The notes beneath the pieces were generated by a model. The model was given only the letters and a program-made list of their open reading frames with translations. It was not told the origin of the DNA and searched no databases. DNA of 64,000 nucleotides from Shewanella aestuarii. Its GTDB lineage: Bacteria; Pseudomonadota; Gammaproteobacteria; Enterobacterales; Shewanellaceae. Shown piece by piece: positions 37,124 to 46,112 of this stretch. The position numbers and the translations under genes are program-made. Numbering within the stretch: position 1 is the first letter of the stretch; each line of letters opens with the position of its first letter. Where the stretch lies: the NCBI RefSeq assembly GCF_014647215.1, contig NZ_BMOT01000001.1, positions 124,001-188,000 on the forward strand, given 5' to 3'.

Positions 37124-40123
37124 TTAAAAGGTGTAACGTGCTCCTAATCCATAACGCGCACCTGTCTGGGTGTAGTTTAGGACTTGCTCATACGCTCGAC
37201 CATGTACGCGAGTACTTTCGTTAGTTATGTTTAACCCTTCAAAAAATACCGTAAGGCCTTCGACTTGAGGGATGTCATAACCAATACTAAAGTCAACTTG
37301 TGAATAGGCTTCGGTGTACTGAGGGTTTGCACCAGTACCGTTACCCGTTGCATTTAAAAACTCATCACGCCAGTTCCAAGCTAATCGAGCAGATACGCCA
37401 TAATTTTCATACATAGCAACAACGTTAGCCGTATCGCTGATACCAACCTCTACATTTTGAGGTAAGTCACCAGGACGGTTTAAGTTAGCATTGTTGTAAC
37501 TGTCACCTGCATTCACTAAGGTGTAGTTAGCTTGCATACCAAAACCGGTTTCACCGAAGAAATGCTGTACTGCAAACTCCCAACCATCAATCACTGAACT
37601 CTTGCTATCGTTAGTCGGTTGGTTAATCAAGAAAATTAAATCATCATCACCTGGGTTACCGGTAATTTCGATGTTGCCGTTAGCTGGATTAATAGTAACG
37701 TTTGGATCCGTAGCACCGTACTTATCATAAATCCACTGACGTTGAGCTGTAGCCGTTGTTTGACCAGCTGCAATGGCTTCATTTACATAAGCACTGTGTG
37801 ATGGATCTGGGATGTTATAAATGTTTGATTCAACAACACCATTATCGATAAAGTTAGTCACATCTTTACGGAAATAGCCCATAGAAACATAGCTGCCTTG
37901 ATCGAAATACCATTCGGCAGATAAATCGTAGTTTGTAGACTCTAAAGGTAACAAACCAGGGTTACCGCTGGTACCGCTGCCACCACCACGGTTAGCCAAT
38001 GTACCGATGACTGTGCCACCTTGAATAGAGGTGTAATCAGGACGACCAATGGTTTCACTGTATGCCGCACGAACATATACGTCTTCTACAACTTCAATAT
38101 TAAAATTGGCACTCGGTAGGAAATAATCATAATCACCTGTTTGAGTAAGGAAAACCCGTTCGCCAGATGGGTTAACAGCAATTTCCGTTTCTGCAATCCA
38201 AGTTGCGCTGTCATAACCAGAGACTGCTGACGTTGATTCAACATCAGTTTTCTCATAACGAACACCAAAATGAAGATCAAATGGCATATCGGCCATTTCA
38301 CCTACATAATTATATTGTAGATATGCAGATTGAGATTCTTCTTGTGTGAATCTATCTGTATCACTAGCGTAATCTGTGGATGGACAGAAGCCGTTACCAC
38401 AATCACCAATGGCACTTGACGCATACAATTCAGCTGCGCGAGCTCGTAATGCCTCGAAGTCCCATAGGAAAATGGTGTTTAAAGGATCTGTTGATGCACT
38501 GCCTTGATAGCTACCAAAGTCACCTTTCGAACCGTCAAACTTATCCATAACTGTGTCAGCTGGGAACCATGCAGCATCTAAATCTCCCGCTGCACCAACG
38601 CCACCCCAGTCGTTACGCTGTACGTTAACTGATTGAGAGTGATTGTTGACATCAGTAGCCGCAATACCAAAATCGATGCTGCCAGCTTCTTCTAAATCAT
38701 AAGTGCCTGAAATTTGTAATTGTTCAATTTCAGAGCGGTTTAATGCGTTACCAAATACCGAGCCGGTAACTCTCATGTCTTCTGGGCGAACATTGTTACC
38801 GTTACCAACCGCTAATACTGGAACTTCACCAGTAAAGTCAGTGGCGGCACTGGTTCGAATGAATGCAGCTGTACTTAACAAGCTGCTACTTCCATTTGGA
38901 CTGTTAGGGGTACGTTCAGCATATGAGTCATGGTAATCCAATTCCAATGACAACTTATCTGTGGCGTCCCATTCAATATTGAAACCTAAAGAGCCACCCT
39001 TATCGCGCGTACCCGAATCACCAGCCGCCATAGATAAGTCTGCGCCACCACCAGGATAAGTTTCAGAATAAACTAAAGGTGAAGATACAGGGCCATCAGA
39101 CCAAGTACTTTCTTGAGTCGGTACGAAGTTAAACCATGCTGAAACATCATGAAATTGTGTGTCAATATCGTTTTGCATGTAGTTATAGTCAAGTGTTGCG
39201 CGAACAGAGTCTACAGGTTGATATTGAAGAACTAATTGGCCGTTTGTACGACTACGTTGCTGTTCTTCAAAACGATAAACGGTTGTTTGCGGAACAGAAT
39301 AGACATCACTATCGCCAGGACGGTTAATTTGATTGGCATCCTTTGGTACACCGCCCCACTCAGGGTTAGCTCCAGGTGAACCGCTCCAATCTTGGTCTAC
39401 GCTACCAGGAAAACTACGCCAGCCAGTACCCACTTGTGCTTGCTGGTTGCCACTTTCACGATCTTGATAACTAGCAGAAATTGAGATACCAAATTTATCA
39501 TCTGCAAAAGTGTTTGAATAAAGTGCAGACAGTTCAGGGGTGATAGAACCATTGTCTGTAGAGGTATCATCAACGGCTTTAACCCCAAAAGAGGCTTTTT
39601 GACCTGGAGAATTTAGTGGGCGCTGGGTCAGAACGTTAATTGTTGCTCCAATACCACCCGTTGAGTTTTTTGCTTGGCTAGTTTTTTCTACTTCAACGGC
39701 ACTGATTGCTTCAGAAGCGATGTTAGCAAAGTCAAATGAGCGTGAACCTGTAGTGGTTGGCATTTGGCGATTATTCAACATAACTAAGTTACGGTCTGGA
39801 CCGAAACCACGTACAGTGACTCTACTACCTTCACCATTTTGACGGTCAATTGACACGCCTGAAATACGTTGTAAAGATTCCGCTAAATTACTATCGGGAA
39901 ACTTACCAATATCTTCCGCATTGATTGCATCAACGATACCGTTTGAACCGCGTTTGACATCCATTGATTTGACTAAACTGCCACGGATCCCCGTAACCTG
40001 AATCACTTCAATATTTTCATCACCAGCATCTTCAGCAGCATGTGCAGGTATCATTGAACCTAAACCGAGTACAAGCGATAAACTTGTCGCAAGCTTAGTT
40101 TTGGTAAATGTTCTTGTTTTCAT
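37124..40123 (-). CDS. TonB-dependent outer-membrane receptor (glucan oligosaccharide uptake)
   Basis: A 999-residue receptor with a signal peptide (cleavage near PAHAAED), a TonB-box-like stretch (IEVIQVTGI), a plug domain (DIGKFPDSNLAESLQRISGVSIDR, RVTVRGFGPDRNLVMLNNRQMP) and a large beta-barrel ending in the aromatic GARYGLGARYTF. The type matches the Xanthomonas/Caulobacter-like receptor group often linked to SapC and halogenase genes. It should import beta-glucan fragments across the outer membrane; the substrate is inferred from neighbours. GGGGA precedes the ATG. The promoter region has two LacI-type operator sites. Confidence 0.93.
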   Translation of the reverse strand: MKTRTFTKTKLATSLSLVLGLGSMIPAHAAEDAGDENIEVIQVTGIRGSLVKSMDVKRGSNGIVDAINAEDIGKFPDSNLAESLQRISGVSIDRQNGEGSRVTVRGFGPDRNLVMLNNRQMPTTTGSRSFDFANIASEAISAVEVEKTSQAKNSTGGIGATINVLTQRPLNSPGQKASFGVKAVDDTSTDNGSITPELSALYSNTFADDKFGISISASYQDRESGNQQAQVGTGWRSFPGSVDQDWSGSPGANPEWGGVPKDANQINRPGDSDVYSVPQTTVYRFEEQQRSRTNGQLVLQYQPVDSVRATLDYNYMQNDIDTQFHDVSAWFNFVPTQESTWSDGPVSSPLVYSETYPGGGADLSMAAGDSGTRDKGGSLGFNIEWDATDKLSLELDYHDSYAERTPNSPNGSSSLLSTAAFIRTSAATDFTGEVPVLAVGNGNNVRPEDMRVTGSVFGNALNRSEIEQLQISGTYDLEEAGSIDFGIAATDVNNHSQSVNVQRNDWGGVGAAGDLDAAWFPADTVMDKFDGSKGDFGSYQGSASTDPLNTIFLWDFEALRARAAELYASSAIGDCGNGFCPSTDYASDTDRFTQEESQSAYLQYNYVGEMADMPFDLHFGVRYEKTDVESTSAVSGYDSATWIAETEIAVNPSGERVFLTQTGDYDYFLPSANFNIEVVEDVYVRAAYSETIGRPDYTSIQGGTVIGTLANRGGGSGTSGNPGLLPLESTNYDLSAEWYFDQGSYVSMGYFRKDVTNFIDNGVVESNIYNIPDPSHSAYVNEAIAAGQTTATAQRQWIYDKYGATDPNVTINPANGNIEITGNPGDDDLIFLINQPTNDSKSSVIDGWEFAVQHFFGETGFGMQANYTLVNAGDSYNNANLNRPGDLPQNVEVGISDTANVVAMYENYGVSARLAWNWRDEFLNATGNGTGANPQYTEAYSQVDFSIGYDIPQVEGLTVFFEGLNITNESTRVHGRAYEQVLNYTQTGARYGLGARYTF

Positions 40124-40223
40124 CTAGGAAATCCCCATTGACTAGATTCTATTTGTTCTAATAGTTTACGAAAAAATACGTAAACCGATTTATTATTTTC
40201 CAATAGCGTCACAGTGTTTGATT

Positions 40224-40249
40224 GGTTTATGTAAGCGCTTACATAAACC
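40224..40249. promoter_or_regulatory. Perfect 26-bp palindromic LacI-type operator
   Basis: The core ATGTAAGCGCTTACAT (40229-40244) is extended symmetrically by GGTTT and AAACC. The central AGCGCT with the CpG dyad is typical of LacI-family operators. It lies 101-126 bases upstream of the receptor start. Confidence 0.9.
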
Positions 40250-40389
40250 TAGTGCAATTTGTGACCCGAGTCAATTAAAATGACCTAAAACCACAACATT
40301 TTATTAACCTATAAAGCTTGTATAACAGCGATAGGTAAGTAATGCGCTGTATTATATGAATATTTATATATGATGTGTTTTTGTTAATT

Positions 40390-40405
40390 ATGTAAGCGCT
40401 TTCTT
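40390..40405. promoter_or_regulatory. Second LacI-type operator before the TonB receptor
   Basis: ATGTAAGCGCTTTCTT matches 14 of 16 positions of the perfect site at 40229-40244. Confidence 0.75.
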
Positions 40406-40583
40406 GGTGGTGTTTGCTTGCAGAAGGTGTTTAAGTTTTCAAAGGCTTTAGTTTCTCTACTTGAGGGGAACGGATAAGGAGAGGCTATATTGCAAATAAA
40501 ATGATCTATAAAGAGTGAAAGAGGTGAGTCGTTTGGCTGTGCAACATGATGACATTGTTCACCAAGGCTTGATTAAACTGATG

Positions 40584-41585
40584 TTACGTTATGCCCTTGG
40601 CTGAGTCTCGGACAAACAGTTCAGGTGAAAAAGAGCAATTCACATCGACTTTTTGATTTTTATATACATGTTGTAATACCCAAAACGCCGCCATTTTTCC
40701 CATTTCGTTAATAGGGTTGCTTACTGTGGTGAGTTTGGGCGATATGTACTGCGGAAACGGGATATTATCATATCCGATAAAAGAAATATCTTCAGGAACC
40801 CGAATGCCTTGTTCTAAACACACAGCAATTGCACCAGATGCCATTTGATCACTGGCGCACACAACGGCGGTAAACTTTTTGTTTAATGAAAGCAAGTGAT
40901 GCATGGCGTCACTACCGCCAAATTCGCGGAAGTTACCTTCAAACCACAAAGCGGGATCAAACATAAGTCCGTGTTCAGAAAGCGCTCTTTGATGCCCTTG
41001 CAAACGATCTCTTGCATCACGTTTGTACATAGGACCAGAGATATAGGCAATATCTGTATGGCCAAGGGACAAAATATAATCGGTTGCCATATAACCACCG
41101 CGTTCGTTCTCAAGAAAGATACAATTCTCTTTCATGGAATCGATATAACGGTTTATCAATACAATCGGGGTGTTGCCTTTATGCAATTGGATCAGAAACT
41201 CATCAGATACGGCTTCTACATCTAAAATTAATGCATCGCAGCCTCGGCTCATTAAAAAATCAACCCCGTCTTTTTCTTGAGCTTCATCGGCATGGCCAGC
41301 AGCGATGATCACATGCTTGTTAGCGCTGCGCAGTGCGGTTTCAATTTCGGTCATCATTGGGCCATAAAAAGGACCATCTAATTGCGAGACTAAAACACCG
41401 ACACTATTTGAACAGCTTGAAGCAAGCGATTGGGCAATCGTATTTGGGCGATAACCTAATGAGGCCATCGCATCTAATACTTTTTGGCGTGTTTTGTCGC
41501 TGACTTTGGTGTTGTTATTCATTACCCGCGATACGGTCGCAAGCGATACACCAGCCAACACAGAAACATCGTAGATTGTAGCCAT
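40584..41585 (-). CDS. LacI-family transcriptional regulator of the beta-glucan locus
   Basis: A 333-residue regulator: N-terminal helix-turn-helix (IYDVSVLAGVSLATVSRVMN), hinge helix (NTIAQSLASS) and a periplasmic-binding-protein-like effector domain (SDQMASGAIAVCLEQGIRVPEDISFIGYD). It should repress the surrounding sugar genes until a sugar ligand binds. The ATGTAAGCGCTTACAT-type operators at 40229, 40390, 36955 and 44655 are its likely targets (inference from position and motif). It resembles regulators called BglR in Shewanella, but orthology cannot be confirmed here. Lies 187 bases downstream of the symporter gene. Confidence 0.92.
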   Translation of the reverse strand: MATIYDVSVLAGVSLATVSRVMNNNTKVSDKTRQKVLDAMASLGYRPNTIAQSLASSCSNSVGVLVSQLDGPFYGPMMTEIETALRSANKHVIIAAGHADEAQEKDGVDFLMSRGCDALILDVEAVSDEFLIQLHKGNTPIVLINRYIDSMKENCIFLENERGGYMATDYILSLGHTDIAYISGPMYKRDARDRLQGHQRALSEHGLMFDPALWFEGNFREFGGSDAMHHLLSLNKKFTAVVCASDQMASGAIAVCLEQGIRVPEDISFIGYDNIPFPQYISPKLTTVSNPINEMGKMAAFWVLQHVYKNQKVDVNCSFSPELFVRDSAKGIT

Positions 41586-41772
41586 AATTGCTTGATTCTT
41601 TTATTTGTTAAAATCGGCAGCAGATTAGCACGGATTATCTTTAATTAGGAACCTTAGTCATAAAATACCTCGATGACATAGCCTGACAAACGCATAGGCA
41701 TAAGTCTATTAACTCGCTATGCCAGTTTTTAAGCCTCAGTTTTTATCATCTTTGACTAAAATAGCGTTTAAT

Positions 41773-43098
41773 TTAATTTTGTTGATTCAAGGCTAAATGT
41801 ATCTCATCTACTTTGTTTGAATCTAAAATGTACCAGCGCATGACAATAGCAACCAGTAACGAACCTACCGCAGGATAAAGGGTAAATGACAGTAAAATAC
41901 CATTTAACGCTTCAGCTGTTTGCGTGGTGTCTGCTTGATATCCATAACCTGATAGCAACCAACCCGCGGCGGCACCACCAACAGCAACGCCCAGCTTAAT
42001 AAAGAAAATAATTGATGAATAAATCATGCCGGTAATGCGTACGCCAGTTTTATATTGGCCATAGTCAACCGCATCTGCCATCTTTGCCCACAATAGTGGT
42101 GTAGCCATATTAAAGGTGAATCCCCAAAGGATGAACATGGCAAAGGCTAAAACGGTTTGATCTGCAGCGACAAAGTAACTGGCAATACATAAAGCCGCGG
42201 CGATGAGTTGCAGGCTAATATAGGCTTTTACCTTACAAACCCTTTTCGCTAAGGGTTGTGCCAGCATACAACCAAAAATATTCCCTAGCATACCGAGTGT
42301 GATAAATAAGGTAATAGAATCAGGCATTTTTAGAAAATATTTGACATAATAAATCGCTAAGCTAGTTCTTAACACCATACCTGACAGTAAACACACTGCC
42401 GCGATTGAAAGCACGCGCCATTGATCATTTTGTACTAAAAATCCTAAGTCTTGCTTGAAGCTAGATTGTTGGTCAACAGGTGGATGTAAGCGCTCTTTGG
42501 TTCCCCAAAAGCAGGTTAAAAACATCGCTACCCCAAGAATACTCATGGCTGCAATGGTCAGTTGGTAGCCTTTAGCTTTATCACCTTGACCTAAAAAGTC
42601 GACCAAAGGCAAGGTTAAACCTGAAACCAGAAGCCCCCCTAACATAGCAAACACAAATCGATACGATTGAATTGAAACACGTTCTTTAGGATCGGCTGTT
42701 AATACCCCACCCAAGGCACAATATGGAATGTTAATCGCGGTATAAACCATCATTAGGGCAGTGTAGGTAACAAATGCATATATCATTTTGCCATCTTCAC
42801 CTAAATCGGGAGTGGTAAAGGCTAATACGCTGATAATGCCGAAGGGGAGAGCAAACCAAAGTAAATAAGGACGAAATTTTCCCCATTGGGTGTTGGTTCT
42901 ATCGGCAAGAGCGCCCATCAAGGGATCGGTTATCGCATCAATTAACCTAACGGCTAAAAACATGGTGCCGACGAATGCTGGCGAAATGCCAAAAATGTCG
43001 GTGTAGAAAAAAGTGAGAAATAACATCACTGTTTGAAACACAATATTACTGGCTGTGTCGCCAAGTCCGTAGGCGATTTTTTCTTTTATGCTGACCAT
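41773..43098 (-). CDS. GPH-family sugar:cation symporter
   Basis: A 441-residue inner-membrane protein with about twelve hydrophobic segments and the glycoside-pentoside-hexuronide motif near the N-terminus (GLGDTASNIVFQTVMLF, AITDPLMGALADRTNTQWGKFRPYLLW). It probably imports a beta-glucoside or disaccharide such as cellobiose or laminaribiose for the GH1 enzyme; that substrate is inferred. AGAGG precedes the ATG. It follows the GH1 gene by 47 bases, so the two form an operon. Confidence 0.92.
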   Translation of the reverse strand: MVSIKEKIAYGLGDTASNIVFQTVMLFLTFFYTDIFGISPAFVGTMFLAVRLIDAITDPLMGALADRTNTQWGKFRPYLLWFALPFGIISVLAFTTPDLGEDGKMIYAFVTYTALMMVYTAINIPYCALGGVLTADPKERVSIQSYRFVFAMLGGLLVSGLTLPLVDFLGQGDKAKGYQLTIAAMSILGVAMFLTCFWGTKERLHPPVDQQSSFKQDLGFLVQNDQWRVLSIAAVCLLSGMVLRTSLAIYYVKYFLKMPDSITLFITLGMLGNIFGCMLAQPLAKRVCKVKAYISLQLIAAALCIASYFVAADQTVLAFAMFILWGFTFNMATPLLWAKMADAVDYGQYKTGVRITGMIYSSIIFFIKLGVAVGGAAAGWLLSGYGYQADTTQTAEALNGILLSFTLYPAVGSLLVAIVMRWYILDSNKVDEIHLALNQQN

Positions 43099-43145
43099 TT
43101 TAGCCTCTTATTATTCTGAGTTTTTGACTATGCCATCGTGAGCCG

Positions 43146-44474
43146 TTAACGAGAACCGATTAAGTCACGGTAAGCTAGACCGCTGGCTTTTATGGTACGT
43201 TGTTGGGTTTGATAATCAACATAAACAATCCCGAAACGTTTTAAGTAACCCTCAGCCCACTCAAAGTTATCCATTAAGCTCCATGCAAAATAACCTTTTA
43301 CGTTAACCCCTTGAGAAATAGCATTATTAACAGCGTTCAAATGGGATTGATAATAGTCGATGCGATCAGTATCTAGAACTTTGCCATCTGTTAACTTATC
43401 TGCCATAGCAGCGCCATTTTCGGTAATAAAAATCGGCGGCAGGTCATATGCCTGATTAAGAGAGACTAATAAGTCGGTAAAAGCCTGTGGGTATATTTCC
43501 CAGCCAATGTCGGTTTTAGGGGCATTTACCATATCAATTTGGGCGTAAAGGGTATTTGGGTGTGCTTCATATACGGCTCTGGTATAAAAGTTAATCCCAA
43601 GAAAATCAATTTTTTGTGCAATGATATCAAAGTCGCCAGACTCAATGATAGGACGGTCTGCTTGGGCTAAATCATGAATGATATCGGGATAACATTTATC
43701 AAATAGAGGCTTGATATACCATTGGTTCATATACTCATCTGCTTTTCTCGCAGCGGTAATATCAGCGGGGTTATCTGTGTGTGGGTAACATGGGGTAAAG
43801 TTCAGCACTATGCCGTTTTCAGTATTGGGGCTGAGTTGTTGTAATACTTGCATGCCTAACCCATGGGCAAGCAATATATGATGGGCCGCTTGACGCCCAT
43901 AGGCAACTTTGGCTTTGCCTGGTGCGTGAATACCTATTTCATAACCTAAAAAGGCACTACAGAAAGGCTCATTAAATGTGGCGTACGAGTAAACTCTGTT
44001 ACCCAAGGCGGTAACGATTTTCTCTACATAGTCTTGAAATAAAAATGCGGTTTTACGGTTTAGCCAACCACCTTGATCTTCAATATGTTGCGGTAAATCC
44101 CAGTGATATAAAGTGACATAAGGCTTAATGCCTTTCGTATTGAGTTTGTCTAATAAATGAATGTAAAAATCAACACCTTCCTGATTCAGGCTTCCGTCCT
44201 GTTTTATCACCCTCGGCCATGAAATAGAAAATCGATAAGCATCTACATTGAGTGATTCGATAAGGTCAACGTCTTGCTGCCATAACTTAACGTGCTCACA
44301 TGCTTGCTTGCCATCAGAACCATCACGAATAGTACCTGCTTGTGCACAAAAGGTATCCCAAATACAAGGCAGACGGGTATCAACAGCCCCCTCAATTTGG
44401 AATGATGCGGTTGCAACACCAAAGGTAAAGTCTTTTGCTAGCATTGGTGATTCGGGTGGTAAGGTTATTTTCAT
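43146..44474 (-). CDS. GH1 beta-glucosidase, cytoplasmic
   Basis: A 442-residue GH1 enzyme with no signal peptide. The acid/base glutamate is in ATFNEP (residue 169) and the nucleophile in IFITENGA (about 354); the N-terminal FGVATASFQIEGA and C-terminal GYFAWSLMDNFEWAEGY are classic GH1 parts. It should split imported beta-glucosides into glucose. The ATG at 44474 was chosen; a GTG four codons earlier is possible, as neither site has a clear ribosome-binding site. It is transcribed away from the symporter gene at 44786, with a LacI-type operator between. Confidence 0.94.
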   Translation of the reverse strand: MKITLPPESPMLAKDFTFGVATASFQIEGAVDTRLPCIWDTFCAQAGTIRDGSDGKQACEHVKLWQQDVDLIESLNVDAYRFSISWPRVIKQDGSLNQEGVDFYIHLLDKLNTKGIKPYVTLYHWDLPQHIEDQGGWLNRKTAFLFQDYVEKIVTALGNRVYSYATFNEPFCSAFLGYEIGIHAPGKAKVAYGRQAAHHILLAHGLGMQVLQQLSPNTENGIVLNFTPCYPHTDNPADITAARKADEYMNQWYIKPLFDKCYPDIIHDLAQADRPIIESGDFDIIAQKIDFLGINFYTRAVYEAHPNTLYAQIDMVNAPKTDIGWEIYPQAFTDLLVSLNQAYDLPPIFITENGAAMADKLTDGKVLDTDRIDYYQSHLNAVNNAISQGVNVKGYFAWSLMDNFEWAEGYLKRFGIVYVDYQTQQRTIKASGLAYRDLIGSR

Positions 44475-44785
44475 ATTTATATTCACTTAATTTTGTTTAA
44501 AGTGCCCAAGGTAATCGTCCGTTCATTTGACGCTAACGTATTTAAAACCCAGTTCAAAATCACTTTATTGTTTATCTTTTCAGTTCAGTTAGCGCGTTAA
44601 AAATTGTTGAGTTGCCATCAAAAATCGTTGACATCGGTTATCGTTATGTTAAAAATGAAAGCGCTTACATTGAGACTAGTGATTAATTGATAAAAGGTCA
44701 ACACAAGTTTTAGACGCTAAAGCGCGATGCCTTGCTTGCTGTAAGAATTCGCAATAAACATATAACTATAAAATGGGTGAAACAT
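44475..44785. other. Divergent promoter region of GH1 and the second symporter
   Basis: About 310 bases without a gene. The notable element is the operator at 44655-44670, placed to control either or both divergent units. Confidence 0.6.
44655..44670. promoter_or_regulatory. LacI-type operator in the GH1/symporter divergent region
   Basis: ATGAAAGCGCTTACAT matches 15 of 16 positions of the perfect palindrome at 40229-40244. It is 116 bases from the symporter start and 181 from the GH1 start. Confidence 0.82.
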
Positions 44786-46099
44786 ATGGCAGGGCCAACA
44801 ACTGATGCATCAATTGATGTGGATGCGACACAAGGTGCTTTTGATCAAGGTGGTAATTATCGTTTTGCGTTAATCGCATTGACCTCGCTATTTTTTATGT
44901 GGGGTTTCTTAACATGCTTGAATGATATTCTTATCCCTTATCTTAAAAACATGTTCGAGTTGAATTACACCCAAGCTATGTTGGTGCAATTTTGTTTCTT
45001 TGGCGCATATTTTATAGTGTCTATTCCTGCGGGGAACTTAGTTGGCAAGATAGGCTATCAAAAAGGGATTATCACCGGACTTGTGATTGCCTGTATTGGC
45101 TGTTTATTGTTTTATCCATCGGCCAGCTTTACATCTTACAATATGTTTTTATTCGCCTTTTTTGTATTAGCTTCGGGCATTACTATATTACAGGTATCAG
45201 CTAATCCTTATGTTAGTGCATTAGGGCCTGCAGCAACGGCTTCCTCTCGTCTTACTATGACTCAAGCCTTTAATTCACTAGGCACAACCGTAGCGCCCTT
45301 TTTTGGTAGCTGGTTGATTTTATCAACCATTGAGCATCCTGATTCTGTCACTGAGTTAGATCAAGCGATTAGTTCACTATCGGTAGTTGAGCAGGCCAGT
45401 ACGGTTCAGGTGCCATATTTGATTTTGGCTGCGGCTTTATTCATGTTAGCTATCCTGTTTTTATTCTTAAAGCTGCCTCTGTTGGGTAAAAAAGACACTT
45501 CAACGGATCATCAACCTATATCGGGCAGCGCATGGCGTTTTCCGCATTTAACCTTGGGTGCAGTTGGTATTTTTGTTTATGTGGGTGCAGAAGTCGGTAT
45601 TGGGAGTTTTTTAATTAACTTTTTAACCCAAGACGAAATCGGTGGCTTAACCGAGTCTCAAGCTGCAAATTATATCGCCTATTATTTTGGTGGCGCTATG
45701 GTGGGCCGCTTTATTGGCGCCGCTGTAATGCAGAAAGTTAAAGCCGGTAAGGTTCTGGCATTTAATGCAGTATGTGCTTGCCTACTCGTCGCAACGGCGA
45801 TGTTTTCGGCGGGTACAACTGCAATGTGGGCATTGCTATTAGTGGGATTATGTAACTCAATTATGTTTCCGACGATTTTTAGCTTAGCGCTGCAAGATCT
45901 TAAACAGCACACCAGTCAGGGGTCAGGTATTTTATGTTTGGCAATTGTTGGTGGTGCGGTAGTGCCATTATTACAGGGCATGCTTGCTGACTCATTAGGG
46001 ATCCAATTGGCCTTTGTATTGCCGCTAATTTGTTATGGTTTTATTTGTTACTACGGATTGATTGGCTGTGATGCTAAACGTCCAAGCACATCAGTTTAA
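44786..46099 (+). CDS. FucP-family MFS sugar symporter (glucose/galactose type)
   Basis: A 437-residue, roughly twelve-helix transporter. The FucP/GlcP/NagP family mark [19 protein letters not shown] is near the N-terminus, with GKIGYQKGI and [28 protein letters not shown] later. In this locus it probably imports glucose released by the GH16 and GH3 enzymes. The ATG at 44786 was chosen, with GGTGA upstream; an in-frame TTG at 44732 would add 18 residues of unlikely sequence. It begins a plus-strand unit with the GH3 lipoprotein, whose start lies 13 bases after its stop. Confidence 0.92.
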   Translation: MAGPTTDASIDVDATQGAFDQGGNYRFALIALTSLFFMWGFLTCLNDILIPYLKNMFELNYTQAMLVQFCFFGAYFIVSIPAGNLVGKIGYQKGIITGLVIACIGCLLFYPSASFTSYNMFLFAFFVLASGITILQVSANPYVSALGPAATASSRLTMTQAFNSLGTTVAPFFGSWLILSTIEHPDSVTELDQAISSLSVVEQASTVQVPYLILAAALFMLAILFLFLKLPLLGKKDTSTDHQPISGSAWRFPHLTLGAVGIFVYVGAEVGIGSFLINFLTQDEIGGLTESQAANYIAYYFGGAMVGRFIGAAVMQKVKAGKVLAFNAVCACLLVATAMFSAGTTAMWALLLVGLCNSIMFPTIFSLALQDLKQHTSQGSGILCLAIVGGAVVPLLQGMLADSLGIQLAFVLPLICYGFICYYGLIGCDAKRPSTSV

Positions 46100-46112
46100 T
46101 AGGGGCATAAAA

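Larger units (their letters stand above)
40124..40583. other. 460-base regulatory region before the TonB receptor gene
   Basis: Holds two LacI-type operator sites (40224-40249 and 40390-40405), about 161 bases centre to centre, and no gene. The LacI-family gene ends at its right border. Confidence 0.7.

Noticed and set aside
42484..42499. LacI-operator-like ATGTAAGCGCTCTTTG inside the GPH symporter gene
   Set aside because: Only 11 of 16 positions match, with one half-site lost, and it is deep inside a coding region.
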